The notes under the pieces: generated by a model
The model's database searches: none
Seen by the model: the letters and a program-made list of their open reading frames with translations, nothing else
What the model was told of the DNA's origin: nothing
Part shown: piece by piece, positions 44,588 through 53,668 of the stretch
Position numbering within the stretch: position 1 is the first letter of the stretch
Layout of the letters: every line of letters begins with the position of its first letter
Program-made: the position numbers and the translations under genes
From: Catenulispora sp. GP43
Lineage (GTDB): Bacteria > Actinomycetota > Actinomycetes > Streptomycetales > Catenulisporaceae
DNA: 64,000 nucleotides
Assembly: GCF_041260665.1 (NCBI RefSeq)
Contig: NZ_JBGCCT010000013.1
Coordinates: forward strand, 124,001 to 188,000
Reading direction: 5' to 3'

Positions 44588-46087
44588 ATGAGCGACATGA
44601 TCACGAACCCCGTCCTGCCCGGCTTCCACCCCGACCCGAGCATCTGCCGGGTGGGGGAGGACTACTACCTGGTGTGCTCCAGCTTCGAGTACTTCCCCGG
44701 CGTGCCGATCTTCCACAGCACCGATCTACTGACCTGGACACAGATCGGCAACGTGCTGGACCGGCCGAGTCAGCTGCCGCTGGCCGGCGCCGCCTCCTCC
44801 GGCGGGATCTACGCCCCGACGCTGCGATACCACGACGGCCGGTTCCACCTCATCGTCACCAACGCCAGCCCCGGCCAGGGCAACCTGCTGGTCACCGCCA
44901 CCGATCCGGCCGGCCCCTGGTCCGAGCCGGTCATGCTGCCCGGGGTGCCGGGGATCGATCCGGATCTGGCGTGGGACGAGGACGGCGCCTGCTGGTGCAC
45001 GGTCGCCGGCGTCTCCCAGATCCGCCTCGACCCGGCCACCGGCCAGACGCTCGGCGAGCCGCGCCGCCTCTGGTCGGGGACGCCGGGCGCCAAGGCGCCG
45101 GAGGCCCCGCACCTGTACCGGATCGGGGAGTACTGGTACCTGCTGATCGCCGAAGGCGGCACCGAGCGCGGGCACGGCGTCTCGATCGCCCGCGGACCGG
45201 CGCCGAGCGGGCCGTTCGAACCGTGCCCGGCCAACCCGATCCTGACACACCGCAGCACCGACGACCCGGTCCAGAACACCGGCCACGCCGATCTGGTGCA
45301 GGCACCGGACGGATCCTGGTGGATGGTGTTGCTCGGCGTCCGCCCCGGCGGCGGCACCCCCGGCTGGCACGTCCTGGGCCGCGAGACGTTCCTGGCCCCG
45401 GTCACCTGGGCCGACGACGGCTGGCCGGTGGTGGGCGAGCTCACCAGCGGAGCGCCGACGATGCCCGCGCCGGGCCGGGACGACTTCGACGACAGCCAGT
45501 TGGCACCGCAGTGGTTGTCCATCCGCGAGCGACTTGACGGCGACTGCACGACCGGCGAGCGGCCGGGCTGGCTGACGCTGCGTGCCCGAGGCGCCTCCCT
45601 CGACGACCCCGACGTCGTGTTCCTCGGCCGCCGCCAGCAGCACCTCTCCTGCCGGATCAGGACCCTGGCGGACGCCGCGGACGGGGTCGGCGGCCTGGCC
45701 GTCCGCCTCGACGAGCGCCACCATTACGAGATCGAGGCGTCGGCCGGCCAGGTGCGGGTGATCGCCCGGATCGGACCGCTGCGCACCGTCGTGGCGACCG
45801 CGGCGGTTCCCGCCGGGCCGGTGGTGCTGGGCATCGACGTGATCGCGAATACCGAGATCCAGGACCCCCGCACCGGGCCGGACACCGTCGTGCTCGGCAT
45901 CCAGGGTCAGGATCGCGAGTTCGCCGCGCTGGCCGAGCTGGACGGCCGGTACCTGTCCACCGAGGTGGCCGGTGGTTTCACCGGCCGGGTCATCGGTGCC
46001 TATGCCGCCAGCGGAGCCGTCCGCTTCGACTACATCGACTACATCGACTACATCGGGGACATCGGCGACATCGACCACATCGACTAG
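44588..46087 (+). CDS. GH43 beta-xylosidase/arabinofuranosidase
   Basis: 499 residues, no signal peptide, so intracellular. Five-bladed propeller with base Asp16 (GFHPDPSICR), Asp124 (PGIDPDLAWD) and acid Glu172 (KAPEAPHLYR), then a C-terminal beta-sandwich (GH43_C2-type) from about residue 300. It would cleave imported xylo-oligosaccharides. It starts 26 bp after the binding-protein stop. The C-terminus is extended by a repeat, DYIDYIDYIGDIGDIDHID. Its TAG stop overlaps the TAG of the convergent esterase within the palindrome CTAG. Confidence 0.93.
   Translation: MSDMITNPVLPGFHPDPSICRVGEDYYLVCSSFEYFPGVPIFHSTDLLTWTQIGNVLDRPSQLPLAGAASSGGIYAPTLRYHDGRFHLIVTNASPGQGNLLVTATDPAGPWSEPVMLPGVPGIDPDLAWDEDGACWCTVAGVSQIRLDPATGQTLGEPRRLWSGTPGAKAPEAPHLYRIGEYWYLLIAEGGTERGHGVSIARGPAPSGPFEPCPANPILTHRSTDDPVQNTGHADLVQAPDGSWWMVLLGVRPGGGTPGWHVLGRETFLAPVTWADDGWPVVGELTSGAPTMPAPGRDDFDDSQLAPQWLSIRERLDGDCTTGERPGWLTLRARGASLDDPDVVFLGRRQQHLSCRIRTLADAADGVGGLAVRLDERHHYEIEASAGQVRVIARIGPLRTVVATAAVPAGPVVLGIDVIANTEIQDPRTGPDTVVLGIQGQDREFAALAELDGRYLSTEVAGGFTGRVIGAYAASGAVRFDYIDYIDYIGDIGDIDHID
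46028..46084 (+). repeat. 9-bp tandem repeat at the end of the GH43 gene
   Basis: GACTACATC occurs three times in a row and is followed by diverged GACATC-containing units. Encodes the Tyr-Ile-Asp repeat tail. Confidence 0.8.
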
Positions 46088-47055
46088 ATCCTCGCGGCGA
46101 ACTCCAAGGCGCGCGCTACCTGATGGGCCCCGCCGCCCTCATGACCGTTGTACGGATAGACCTCGATCTCCTTCGGCCCCGCGTAGTGGTTGAACGAGGC
46201 GAAGACGGTCGAGGGCGGGCAGATGTCGTCCATCAACGCCACCGAATACAGCGCGGGGGCGGTGGCGCGCGCCGCGAAGTTCACGCCGTCGGCGTAGGAG
46301 ATGGTCTCGAAGACCCGCTCCACCTTGTCCCGGTGGACCTTGCAGAACTCTGCGATCTCCTTGTACGGGTAGCCGTCGGTGATCTCGGTGGCGTGCCGGA
46401 TGTGCTGCATGAACGGCACGTCGGCGACCACCCCGGCCACCTCGCCGGCGACGTCGTCGGCCAGCCCCGCCACGGCCAGCGCGATGCCGCCGCCCTGGCT
46501 GCCGCCGGCCACCAGCACGCGCGCCGGGTCCACGGACGGATGCGTCCGCGCGGTCTCCAGCGCGCGCACCGCGTCGGTGTACAGACGCCGGTAGTAGTAC
46601 GTGTCGCGGTCCAGCACCCCGCGCGTGGTGAACCCCGGGTGGGAGTTGCCGGCCGGGCCCTCGTCCGGGGTGTCCCCGACCTGCCAGGCGCTGCCTTGGC
46701 CGCGGGTGTCCATGATCAGGTGCGCGTAGCCGGCGCTGGCCCACACCAGGCGCTCGTGGGGCAGCCCGCGGCCGCCGCCGTAGCCGACGTATTCCACGAC
46801 CGCCGGCAGCGGTCCGGTGGCGTTCGCGGGGCGCAGCAGCCAGCCCCTGACCGGCTGCCCGCCGAAGCCGTTGAAGGTCACATCTTCGACCTCGACGGTG
46901 CGCAGAGGGCTCGCGACCGGCTCGAACCGCGCGTCGAGTGGGAAGGCGCGCGCCGCCGCGAGGGTGGCGGCCCAGAAGGCGTCGAAATCGGCGGGTTCGG
47001 CGCGCGCGGGGAGGTAGTCGCGGAGCTCGTTCAAGGTCATGTCGACGAAGGCCAT
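46084..47055 (-). CDS. CE7 acetyl xylan esterase / cephalosporin-C deacetylase type
   Basis: 323 residues, no signal peptide. Nucleophile Ser186 in AGGSQGGG, with MDTRGQGS upstream, Asp in ALMDDICPP and His in NGHEGGG near the C-terminus. CE7 enzymes are intracellular hexameric deacetylases of xylo-oligosaccharides and similar acetyl esters. The length matches the family. It is convergent with GH43, sharing 4 nt. Confidence 0.93.
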   Translation of the reverse strand: MAFVDMTLNELRDYLPARAEPADFDAFWAATLAAARAFPLDARFEPVASPLRTVEVEDVTFNGFGGQPVRGWLLRPANATGPLPAVVEYVGYGGGRGLPHERLVWASAGYAHLIMDTRGQGSAWQVGDTPDEGPAGNSHPGFTTRGVLDRDTYYYRRLYTDAVRALETARTHPSVDPARVLVAGGSQGGGIALAVAGLADDVAGEVAGVVADVPFMQHIRHATEITDGYPYKEIAEFCKVHRDKVERVFETISYADGVNFAARATAPALYSVALMDDICPPSTVFASFNHYAGPKEIEVYPYNGHEGGGAHQVARALEFAARI

Positions 47056-47143
47056 GAGGGAGCAAGATAGTGTCGAACACGTTCGCTGTCACCGGGGGCG
47101 GCCGCGCCGCTGTGATCGGGAAGAACCGGGGGAGATCCGGCAC

Positions 47144-47776
47144 ATGATCCGAGAGAGCTACCTCGCGTCGGCCGACGCGGCGGCGAAGCTGCTGGCGCAC
47201 CCGGCCGTGGCGGAGCGCTGGGACCGGCCCAGCGCGCTTACCGGCTACACCGTCGGCGGACTGGCGGGACATCTGGCTGGCCAGGTCAACGTGGTGGCCA
47301 AGGTCCTGGACGGCCCGGCCCCGGACACCGATCCGGTCACCGCGGTGGAGCACCTGCTGAACGCCAGATGGCTCGACGCCGAGCAGGACGGCGAGGTCCA
47401 CCGCGGCATCCGGGCCAGCGGCGTGCAGTATGCGCAGGTCGGCGCGCAGACGCTGGCGCGGCAGACCGCTGAGGTGCTGGAGTGCCTGCGCCGCGAGCTC
47501 CCCGGCCAGCCCGCGCGGCGCGTGGTGCAGTTCCCGTGGGGCCCGCCGGCGCTGCTGCTGGACGACCTGCTGCTCAACCGGATGATGGAGATCGTCGTGC
47601 ACCTCGACGACCTCGCGGTCAGCGTCGAGCTGCCCACGCCCGAGGTGCCCGCCGCGGCCACCGACGCCGTCATCGGCCTGCTGGCCGCCGTCGCGGCGCG
47701 GCGGCACGGGCCGGTGCCGGTGATCCGGGCGCTGACTCGGACCGAGCGCGCGCTGGAGACGATCGCGGCTTTCTGA
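47144..47776 (+). CDS. Maleylpyruvate-isomerase-N-domain (DinB-like) protein
   Basis: 210 residues from ATG 47144 (GGGGGAG upstream). A four-helix DinB/MDMPI-type protein: GYTVGGLAGHLAGQV supplies a metal-site His, and later MMEIVVHLDDLAVS supplies further ligands. Many actinobacterial members are mycothiol-dependent enzymes; the substrate is unknown. It is divergent from the esterase and not obviously part of the sugar regulon. Confidence 0.85.
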   Translation: MIRESYLASADAAAKLLAHPAVAERWDRPSALTGYTVGGLAGHLAGQVNVVAKVLDGPAPDTDPVTAVEHLLNARWLDAEQDGEVHRGIRASGVQYAQVGAQTLARQTAEVLECLRRELPGQPARRVVQFPWGPPALLLDDLLLNRMMEIVVHLDDLAVSVELPTPEVPAAATDAVIGLLAAVAARRHGPVPVIRALTRTERALETIAAF

Positions 47777-47785
47777 CGGCTGCCG

Positions 47786-48355
47786 CTACGGTACGTTCCA
47801 CCCGAGCACGACAGGCGCCCCGTGCTCATAGCCCAGCGTGTTGATGGTCCCGGGATGCGGGTGCCCGAACTGCCGCGCCGCCGACGGGTCGAGCCCGAGC
47901 CAGCGCGCGGTGAGGATGCGGGACAGGTGGCCGTGCGCGATGACCGCCACGTCGCCGGTGTCCAGCAGCGGACGGACCCGGCCCAGGAACGCGTCGACCC
48001 GCTTGGCCACCTGCCCGAGGTCCTCGCCGCCGGCAACGCCGTCCCGCCACAGCTCCCAGCCGGGCTTGAGCTCCAGGATCTGCTCGGCGGTCAGCCCTTC
48101 GAAGCGGCCGTAGTCCCACTCGATCAGGTCGGCGTCGGGTTCGGCGCCGCTGAGCCCCGCCAGCTCGGCAGTCCGCACGGCACGCGTCAAAGGGCTGCTG
48201 TAGACGGCCGCGAACTCCCGTCCCGCCAGCCGAGGTGCCAGCGCACGCGCCGCTTCCTGCCCGGCTTCGGTCAACGGCAGGTCGGTACGGCCGGCGTGTT
48301 GGCCGGTCCGGCTCCAGGCGGTCTCGCCGTGCCTGATCACTATCAACTCGCTCAC
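47786..48355 (-). CDS. Histidine phosphatase superfamily protein (phosphoglycerate-mutase-like)
   Basis: 189 residues from GTG 48355, placing the catalytic IRHGET at residues 7-12; a longer upstream frame is rejected for that reason. Other active-site residues are in SSPLTRAVRTAE, the Glu in LIEWDYGRFEG and the His in IAHGHLSR. Likely a cytoplasmic phosphomonoesterase. Confidence 0.92.
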   Translation of the reverse strand: MSELIVIRHGETAWSRTGQHAGRTDLPLTEAGQEAARALAPRLAGREFAAVYSSPLTRAVRTAELAGLSGAEPDADLIEWDYGRFEGLTAEQILELKPGWELWRDGVAGGEDLGQVAKRVDAFLGRVRPLLDTGDVAVIAHGHLSRILTARWLGLDPSAARQFGHPHPGTINTLGYEHGAPVVLGWNVP

Positions 48356-48430
48356 GACTGAGGACCGTATCCAGAAAGTTTCCGCCAGGTGTTGTTTCGC
48401 GCATCCGCACGCCTCTACGATGACGGACCA

Positions 48431-48509
48431 TTGAAGCGCTTCGACAACCTCGACGAGGATCAAAGCGAAGTCGGCAGTCATGTCGGCGCTCTAGATCGAA
48501 GCGCTTCGA
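48431..48509 (+). promoter_or_regulatory. LacI-type operator copies 3 and 4 before the GH31 operon
   Basis: TTGAAGCGCTTCGA (48431-48444) and TCGAAGCGCTTCGA (48496-48509, inside a 16-bp perfect palindrome), 65 bp apart, suit a looped repressor. The GH31 start is 34 bp past the second copy. The core promoter is not clear. Confidence 0.72.
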
Positions 48510-48542
48510 TCGCACGTACCTGAAGACCCGAGAGGGAGTCCT

Positions 48543-50876
48543 GTGAAGTTCACCGATGGCTACTGGCTGATGCGGCCCGGCGTCCAGGCGGTCTATCCCG
48601 CCCAGGTGCTCGACGGGCGGATCGGTCCGGACTCGCTGGTCGTCCACGCCCCCTGCTACCGCTTCCACGATCGCGACGACCTGCTGCGGGGCCCGGCGCT
48701 GACGGTGGCGTTCAGCGCGCCGTTGCCGGATGTGATCCGGGTCGGCGTGACGCACTTCGCCGGGCAGGACCGCAAGCCGGATTTCGTGCTGGTGGACGGC
48801 GATTCCGAGGCCGAGCCGCCGGTGATCGCCGAGGACGGCGACGCGCTGACCTTCACCTCCGGTGCGCTCAGTGCCCGGATCGCCAAGGGGCCGCGCTGGA
48901 GCCTGGACTTCCTGGCCGGCGGCCGGCGGCTGACCGGCAGCGGGACCAAGGCGATGGCCGCGATCGGCACCGCCGACGGCGGCCACTTCGTCCGCGAGCA
49001 GTTGGACCTGGCGGTCGACGCGTTCGTCTACGGGCTCGGCGAGCGCTTCGGCCCGCTGGTGAAGAACGGCCAGTCCGTCGACAGCTGGAACGCCGACGGC
49101 GGCACGGCCAGCGAGCAGGCGTACAAAAACGTCCCGTTCTTCCTGACCAACGCCGGCTACGGCGTGTTCGTCAACCACCCCGGCCGGGTCTCCTTCGAGG
49201 TGGCCTCCGAGGCGGTGGCCCGGGCCCAGTTCAGCGTCGAGGGCCAGGAGCTGGAGTACTTCCTCATCTACGGCCCCACGCCCCGGGAGATCCTGGCCAA
49301 GTACACCGCGCTGACCGGCCGGCCGCCGCGGGTGCCGGCGTGGTCCTACGGGCTGTGGCTGTCCACCTCGTTCACCACCGACTACGACGAGGCGACCGTC
49401 GGGGGGTTCATCGACGAGATGGTGCGCCGCGACCTGCCGCTGTCGGTGTTCCACTTCGACTCGTTCTGGATGCGCGAGTTCAACTGGTGCGACTTCGAGT
49501 GGGATCCGCGTACCTTCCCCGACCCGCGCGGCATGCTGGAGCGGCTCAAGGCGCGGGGCCTGCGCGTCTGCGTGTGGATCAACCCTTACATCGCCCAGCG
49601 CTCGCCGCTGTTCGCCGAGGCCAAGGCCGCCGGGTACCTGCTGCGGCGGGCCAACGGCGACGTGTGGCAGTGGGACCTGTGGCAGCCGGGCCTGGCCGTC
49701 GTTGACTTCACCAACCCCGAGGCCCGCCAGTGGTACGCGAGCAAGCTGGACGCGCTGGTGGAGATGGGCGTGGACTGCTTCAAGTCCGACTTCGGCGAGC
49801 GCATCCCGACCGACGTGGTCTACGCCGACGGCGCCGACCCCGAGCGAGTGCACAACCTCTACGCGTACTACTACAACCAGACCGTCTTCGAGCTGCTGCG
49901 CAAACGGCGCGGCGAGGGCGAGGCCCTGGTGTTCGCCCGCTCGGCCACCGCCGGCTCGCAGCAGTTCCCGGTGCACTGGGGCGGCGACTGCGAGTCCACC
50001 TTCGAGGCGATGGCCGAGAGCCTGCGCGGCGGGCTGTCGCTGGGCCTGTCCGGCTTCGGGTACTGGAGTCACGACATCGGCGGCTTCGAGGGGACTCCGG
50101 ATCCGGCGGTGTTCAAGCGCTGGATCGCCTTCGGGCTGCTGTCCTCGCACAGCCGGCTGCACGGCCACGAGTCCTACCGCGTCCCCTGGCTGTTCGACGA
50201 GGAGGCGGTGGACGTGCTGCGGCACTTCACCAAGCTCAAGGCCCGCCTGATGCCGTACCTGCTCAAGACGGCCGAGCAGGCGGTCGGCGCCGGCGCTCCG
50301 GTGATGCGCGCGATGGTGCTGGAGTTCCCGGACGACCCGGCGTGCACGCACCTGGAGCGGCAGTACATGCTCGGCGACGACCTGCTCGTCGCGCCGGTGT
50401 TCTCCGCCGGCGACGCGGTGCGGTACTACGTGCCGGAGGGCACGTGGACGCATCTGCTGACGGGGGAGAAGGTGGTGGGCCCGCGCTGGGCCACTGAGCA
50501 CCACGGCTTCGACAGCGTCCCGCTGCTGGCCCGGCCGGGCTCGGTGATCCCGGTCGGCGCGGTCGAGGACGGGCCGGAGTACGACTACGCGGCCGGCGTC
50601 ACCCTGCGGGTGTCCGAGCTCGACGACGGAGCCGAGGTGTGCACGGTGGTCCCGGCCGCCGACGGCTCGGTGCTCGCGACGTTCACCACGCGCCGGGCCG
50701 GTCGTGAAATCCGGGTCACCTGCTCCAACGGCGTGCAGGGCTGGATGGTTCAGCTCTCGGGGGTGGCCGGCGCGGCTGTCGAAGGCGGTTCGACAACAGC
50801 TGATCCACTGGGCGTCATCGCGCGGGCCGAAGGTGAGACCGTGGTGCTGACGCTGGATGTTACCGCTCACAACTAG
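48543..50876 (+). CDS. GH31 alpha-xylosidase (YicI type)
   Basis: 777 residues from GTG 48543 (GAGGGAG upstream). Nucleophile Asp416 (KSDFGERIPTD) and acid/base Asp482 (HWGGDCESTF), the same numbers as in E. coli YicI. The length and WINPYIAQRS loop also match that group. No signal peptide, so it removes alpha-1,6-xylosyl residues from imported xyloglucan fragments or isoprimeverose. It is the first gene of the operon continuing with binding protein 2 and two permeases. Confidence 0.94.
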   Translation: MKFTDGYWLMRPGVQAVYPAQVLDGRIGPDSLVVHAPCYRFHDRDDLLRGPALTVAFSAPLPDVIRVGVTHFAGQDRKPDFVLVDGDSEAEPPVIAEDGDALTFTSGALSARIAKGPRWSLDFLAGGRRLTGSGTKAMAAIGTADGGHFVREQLDLAVDAFVYGLGERFGPLVKNGQSVDSWNADGGTASEQAYKNVPFFLTNAGYGVFVNHPGRVSFEVASEAVARAQFSVEGQELEYFLIYGPTPREILAKYTALTGRPPRVPAWSYGLWLSTSFTTDYDEATVGGFIDEMVRRDLPLSVFHFDSFWMREFNWCDFEWDPRTFPDPRGMLERLKARGLRVCVWINPYIAQRSPLFAEAKAAGYLLRRANGDVWQWDLWQPGLAVVDFTNPEARQWYASKLDALVEMGVDCFKSDFGERIPTDVVYADGADPERVHNLYAYYYNQTVFELLRKRRGEGEALVFARSATAGSQQFPVHWGGDCESTFEAMAESLRGGLSLGLSGFGYWSHDIGGFEGTPDPAVFKRWIAFGLLSSHSRLHGHESYRVPWLFDEEAVDVLRHFTKLKARLMPYLLKTAEQAVGAGAPVMRAMVLEFPDDPACTHLERQYMLGDDLLVAPVFSAGDAVRYYVPEGTWTHLLTGEKVVGPRWATEHHGFDSVPLLARPGSVIPVGAVEDGPEYDYAAGVTLRVSELDDGAEVCTVVPAADGSVLATFTTRRAGREIRVTCSNGVQGWMVQLSGVAGAAVEGGSTTADPLGVIARAEGETVVLTLDVTAHN
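50858..50871 (+). promoter_or_regulatory. TGTTACCGCTCACA, match to the arabinose-type operator
   Basis: Thirteen of 14 bases match TGTTACCGCTAACA at 10322-10335. It overlaps the last codons of the GH31 gene, 57 bp before the binding-protein ATG, and could place the transporter under the first LacI regulator as well. Confidence 0.45.
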
Positions 50877-50927
50877 ATATCGCCGACAACTGGAAACACC
50901 GTCATATCCGTTTCGATGGAGGGTCCC

Positions 50928-52625
50928 ATGGCAGGTTCCAACGGCGTCTCGCGCCGTCAGATGTTCAAGACCTCCGCGGCTTTCGGCGGGGCGATAGCCG
51001 CGGCCCCGCTGCTGTCCGCCTGCGGTTCCGGCACCGCCGCGACCAAGACCAGCGGCGTCGCGGCCAAGAGCGCGGTGCAGGCGGTGCTGCCGGCCTACAA
51101 GGCCAGCAGCGTGGTCACGGCCGACATCCCCTCGGTGGCCGGCACGAACGGCGCGGCCAGCGACCCGGCCTTCCTGTCCTACCCGGCCAGCCCGCCCAAG
51201 TCGGTGGCCGGCGCGGTCGGCGACGGCGGCTCGTACACGGCCGTCTCGCCGATCTGGGGCTCGGTCCCGGCGCCGGGCAACAGCTACTACACGGCCGTGA
51301 ACCAGGCCCTGGGCGCGACGCTGACCGACAGCCCGTCGGACGGCACGACCTTCGCCACGATGCTGGCCACCCGCTTCGCCTCCGGCAACATCCCGGACTG
51401 GCTGGACGTGCCCGGCTGGAACGTCTCCTCGATCCAGAACTTCGCCGAGGGCGTCGACAAGTTCTTCAAGGACCTGACGCCCTACCTCGGCGGCGACAAG
51501 GCGCTGGACTACCCGAACCTGGCGGCCATCCCCACCGGCGGCTGGCAGGCCGGGGTGTGGAACGGCAAGCTGTACGGCATCCCGCTGTGGACCTCGGCGG
51601 CCAGCATCCCCGGCGCGATGTTCTACCGCGCCGACATCTTCAAGGCCGCCGGCATCGACCCCGCCACCGTCACCTCCGCGGACACGCTCAAGGCAGTCGG
51701 CAAGCAAGTCACCGTCCCGGGCAAGGGCCAGTACGCCTTCGAGGACCTGAGCACCTTCCTGTACCAGCTGTTCAACGTCCCGGCCAACAACGGCCGCACC
51801 GGCTGGAAGCGCGACAGCACCGGCAAGCTGGTCAACGGCTATGAGGTGCCGGAGTTCCTGGAACTGTTGAACTTCGCCAACGGCCTGGCCAAGGGCGGTC
51901 TGGTCCACCCCGACGCGCTGGCCGGCGACGCCTCCAAGGCCAAGAACCGCTTCTGGGCCGGCAAGACCGTGATCACCGCGGACGGCACCGGCGCGTGGAA
52001 CAAGGGCGACGCGCAAAGCGGTGTCGCGGCCAACCCGGCCTATGAGCGCCAGGCGTTCAAGGTCTTCGCCTTCGACGGCGGCAAGCCCTCGATGCCGCTC
52101 TACCCGGGCGCGGGCATGTTCTCCTACCTGAACAAGAAGCTCACCGACGCTCAGGTCAAGGAGCTGCTGCGGATCGCCGACTACCTGGCCGCCCCCTTCG
52201 GCAGCGCCGAGTACCTGATCTCCCGGTACGGCAAGGAAGGCGTCGACTACACCATGACCGACGGCGCCCCGATCCTCACCGACCAGGGCAACAAGGACGT
52301 CACCGACACCCTGGACCAGCTGGCCAACTGCCAGTCGGTGACCTTTAACGCCGGCTACAACCAGATCACCAAGGACTACGCCGCCTGGCAGGCCGACATG
52401 GTGCAGCACGCGTACAAGCCGCTGTTCTACGCCATGAACATCAGCGAGCCGGCCGAGACCGCCAAGGCGAGCACGGCCCTGGAGGCCGTCATCACCGACG
52501 TGCGGATGGGCCGCAAAAGCGTGGCGGACTACCAGTCGGCGCTGAGCACGTGGCAGAACAGCGGCGGCAACCAGTTGCGGGACTTCTACGAGGGCATCGC
52601 CAAGCAGTACGGCACAGGGAACTGA
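50928..52625 (+). CDS. Twin-arginine lipoprotein, oligosaccharide-binding protein 2
   Basis: 565 residues, paralogue of the protein at 42864. SRRQMFKTSAAFGG twin-arginine signal and LLSAC lipobox. Same large solute-binding fold. GGAGGG precedes the ATG. Followed 2 nt later by the first permease, so it is the cognate binding protein. Likely ligand: xyloglucan- or xylan-derived oligosaccharides. Confidence 0.93.
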   Translation: MAGSNGVSRRQMFKTSAAFGGAIAAAPLLSACGSGTAATKTSGVAAKSAVQAVLPAYKASSVVTADIPSVAGTNGAASDPAFLSYPASPPKSVAGAVGDGGSYTAVSPIWGSVPAPGNSYYTAVNQALGATLTDSPSDGTTFATMLATRFASGNIPDWLDVPGWNVSSIQNFAEGVDKFFKDLTPYLGGDKALDYPNLAAIPTGGWQAGVWNGKLYGIPLWTSAASIPGAMFYRADIFKAAGIDPATVTSADTLKAVGKQVTVPGKGQYAFEDLSTFLYQLFNVPANNGRTGWKRDSTGKLVNGYEVPEFLELLNFANGLAKGGLVHPDALAGDASKAKNRFWAGKTVITADGTGAWNKGDAQSGVAANPAYERQAFKVFAFDGGKPSMPLYPGAGMFSYLNKKLTDAQVKELLRIADYLAAPFGSAEYLISRYGKEGVDYTMTDGAPILTDQGNKDVTDTLDQLANCQSVTFNAGYNQITKDYAAWQADMVQHAYKPLFYAMNISEPAETAKASTALEAVITDVRMGRKSVADYQSALSTWQNSGGNQLRDFYEGIAKQYGTGN

Positions 52626-52627
52626 CG

Positions 52628-53668
52628 ATGAGCGTGTCGACAGCGCCGCCCCGTTCCCGCCCGGGCTCCCGGTTCCGCCCGGGCTCCCGCTTCCCTGGTT
52701 CGCGTTCCCGTTCGAACTCCCGTCCCGGGACGCGGCTGTCCTGGCGGATCCGGCTGCGCAGGGACAAGTCCCTGCTGCTGATGACGATCCCCGCCCTGCT
52801 GCTGCTCGTGCTGTTCAACTACCTGCCGATGGCCGGCATCATCGTGGCCTTCGAGCACTACGACATCTACCAGGGCCTGATCCACTCCGACTTCGTCGGC
52901 CTGGACGAGTTCCGCCAGCTGGTCGCCAACCCCGACTTCTGGCACGCGTTCGAGAACACGCTGGTGATCAGCTTCGTCCAGCTGATCCTGTACTTCCCGA
53001 TCCCGATCGCGCTGGCCCTGATGGTCAACACCGTCCTGAGCCCGAGGATCCGCGGCTTCATCCAGGCCGTGGTGTACCTGCCGCACTTCTTCTCCTACGT
53101 CCTGGTGATCACCATCTTCCAGGAGTTCCTCGGCGGCGCGGGCGTGCTGAACGTCTTCCTGAACAAGCACGGGATCTCCTCGTGGAACGTCATGACGGAC
53201 CCGCACACGTTCAAGTACCTCGTCACGGCCCAGGCGGTGTGGAAGGAGGCGGGCTGGGGCCTGATCGTCTTCCTGGCCGCCCTGGCCGCGATCGACCAGT
53301 CGTTGTACGAGGCGGCGGCCGTCGACGGCGCCGGCCGCTGGCGCCGCATGCGGCACATCACGATGCCGGGCCTGCGCGGCATCGTGGTGCTGATGCTGGT
53401 GCTGCGCCTGGGCAACGCCCTGAGCGTGGGCTTCGAGCAGATGCTGATCCAGCGCCAGGCGGTCGGCGCGGGAGCGGCGGACGTGCTGGACACGTACTCC
53501 TACATCTACGGGATCGGCGGCGGCTTCGGCTCGGCCACCACCATGGGCGCCGACTACAGCTACGGCGCCGCGGCCGGCCTGTTCAAGGCGGTGCTGTCGC
53601 TGATCCTGATCCTGGGCGCCAACAGACTCGCGCACGCATTCGGTGAGGACGGGCTGTACAGAAAATGA
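52628..53668 (+). CDS. CUT1 ABC importer permease (LplB/YteP type)
   Basis: 346 residues with six membrane segments from about residue 50 and the EAA-loop YEAAAVDGAGRWRRMRHITM. An unusual N-terminal tail of Arg-Pro-Gly-Ser repeats (RPGSRFRPGSRFPGSRSRS) precedes the first membrane segment and is absent in typical relatives. The stop overlaps the next start (ATGA). Confidence 0.92.
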   Translation: MSVSTAPPRSRPGSRFRPGSRFPGSRSRSNSRPGTRLSWRIRLRRDKSLLLMTIPALLLLVLFNYLPMAGIIVAFEHYDIYQGLIHSDFVGLDEFRQLVANPDFWHAFENTLVISFVQLILYFPIPIALALMVNTVLSPRIRGFIQAVVYLPHFFSYVLVITIFQEFLGGAGVLNVFLNKHGISSWNVMTDPHTFKYLVTAQAVWKEAGWGLIVFLAALAAIDQSLYEAAAVDGAGRWRRMRHITMPGLRGIVVLMLVLRLGNALSVGFEQMLIQRQAVGAGAADVLDTYSYIYGIGGGFGSATTMGADYSYGAAAGLFKAVLSLILILGANRLAHAFGEDGLYRK

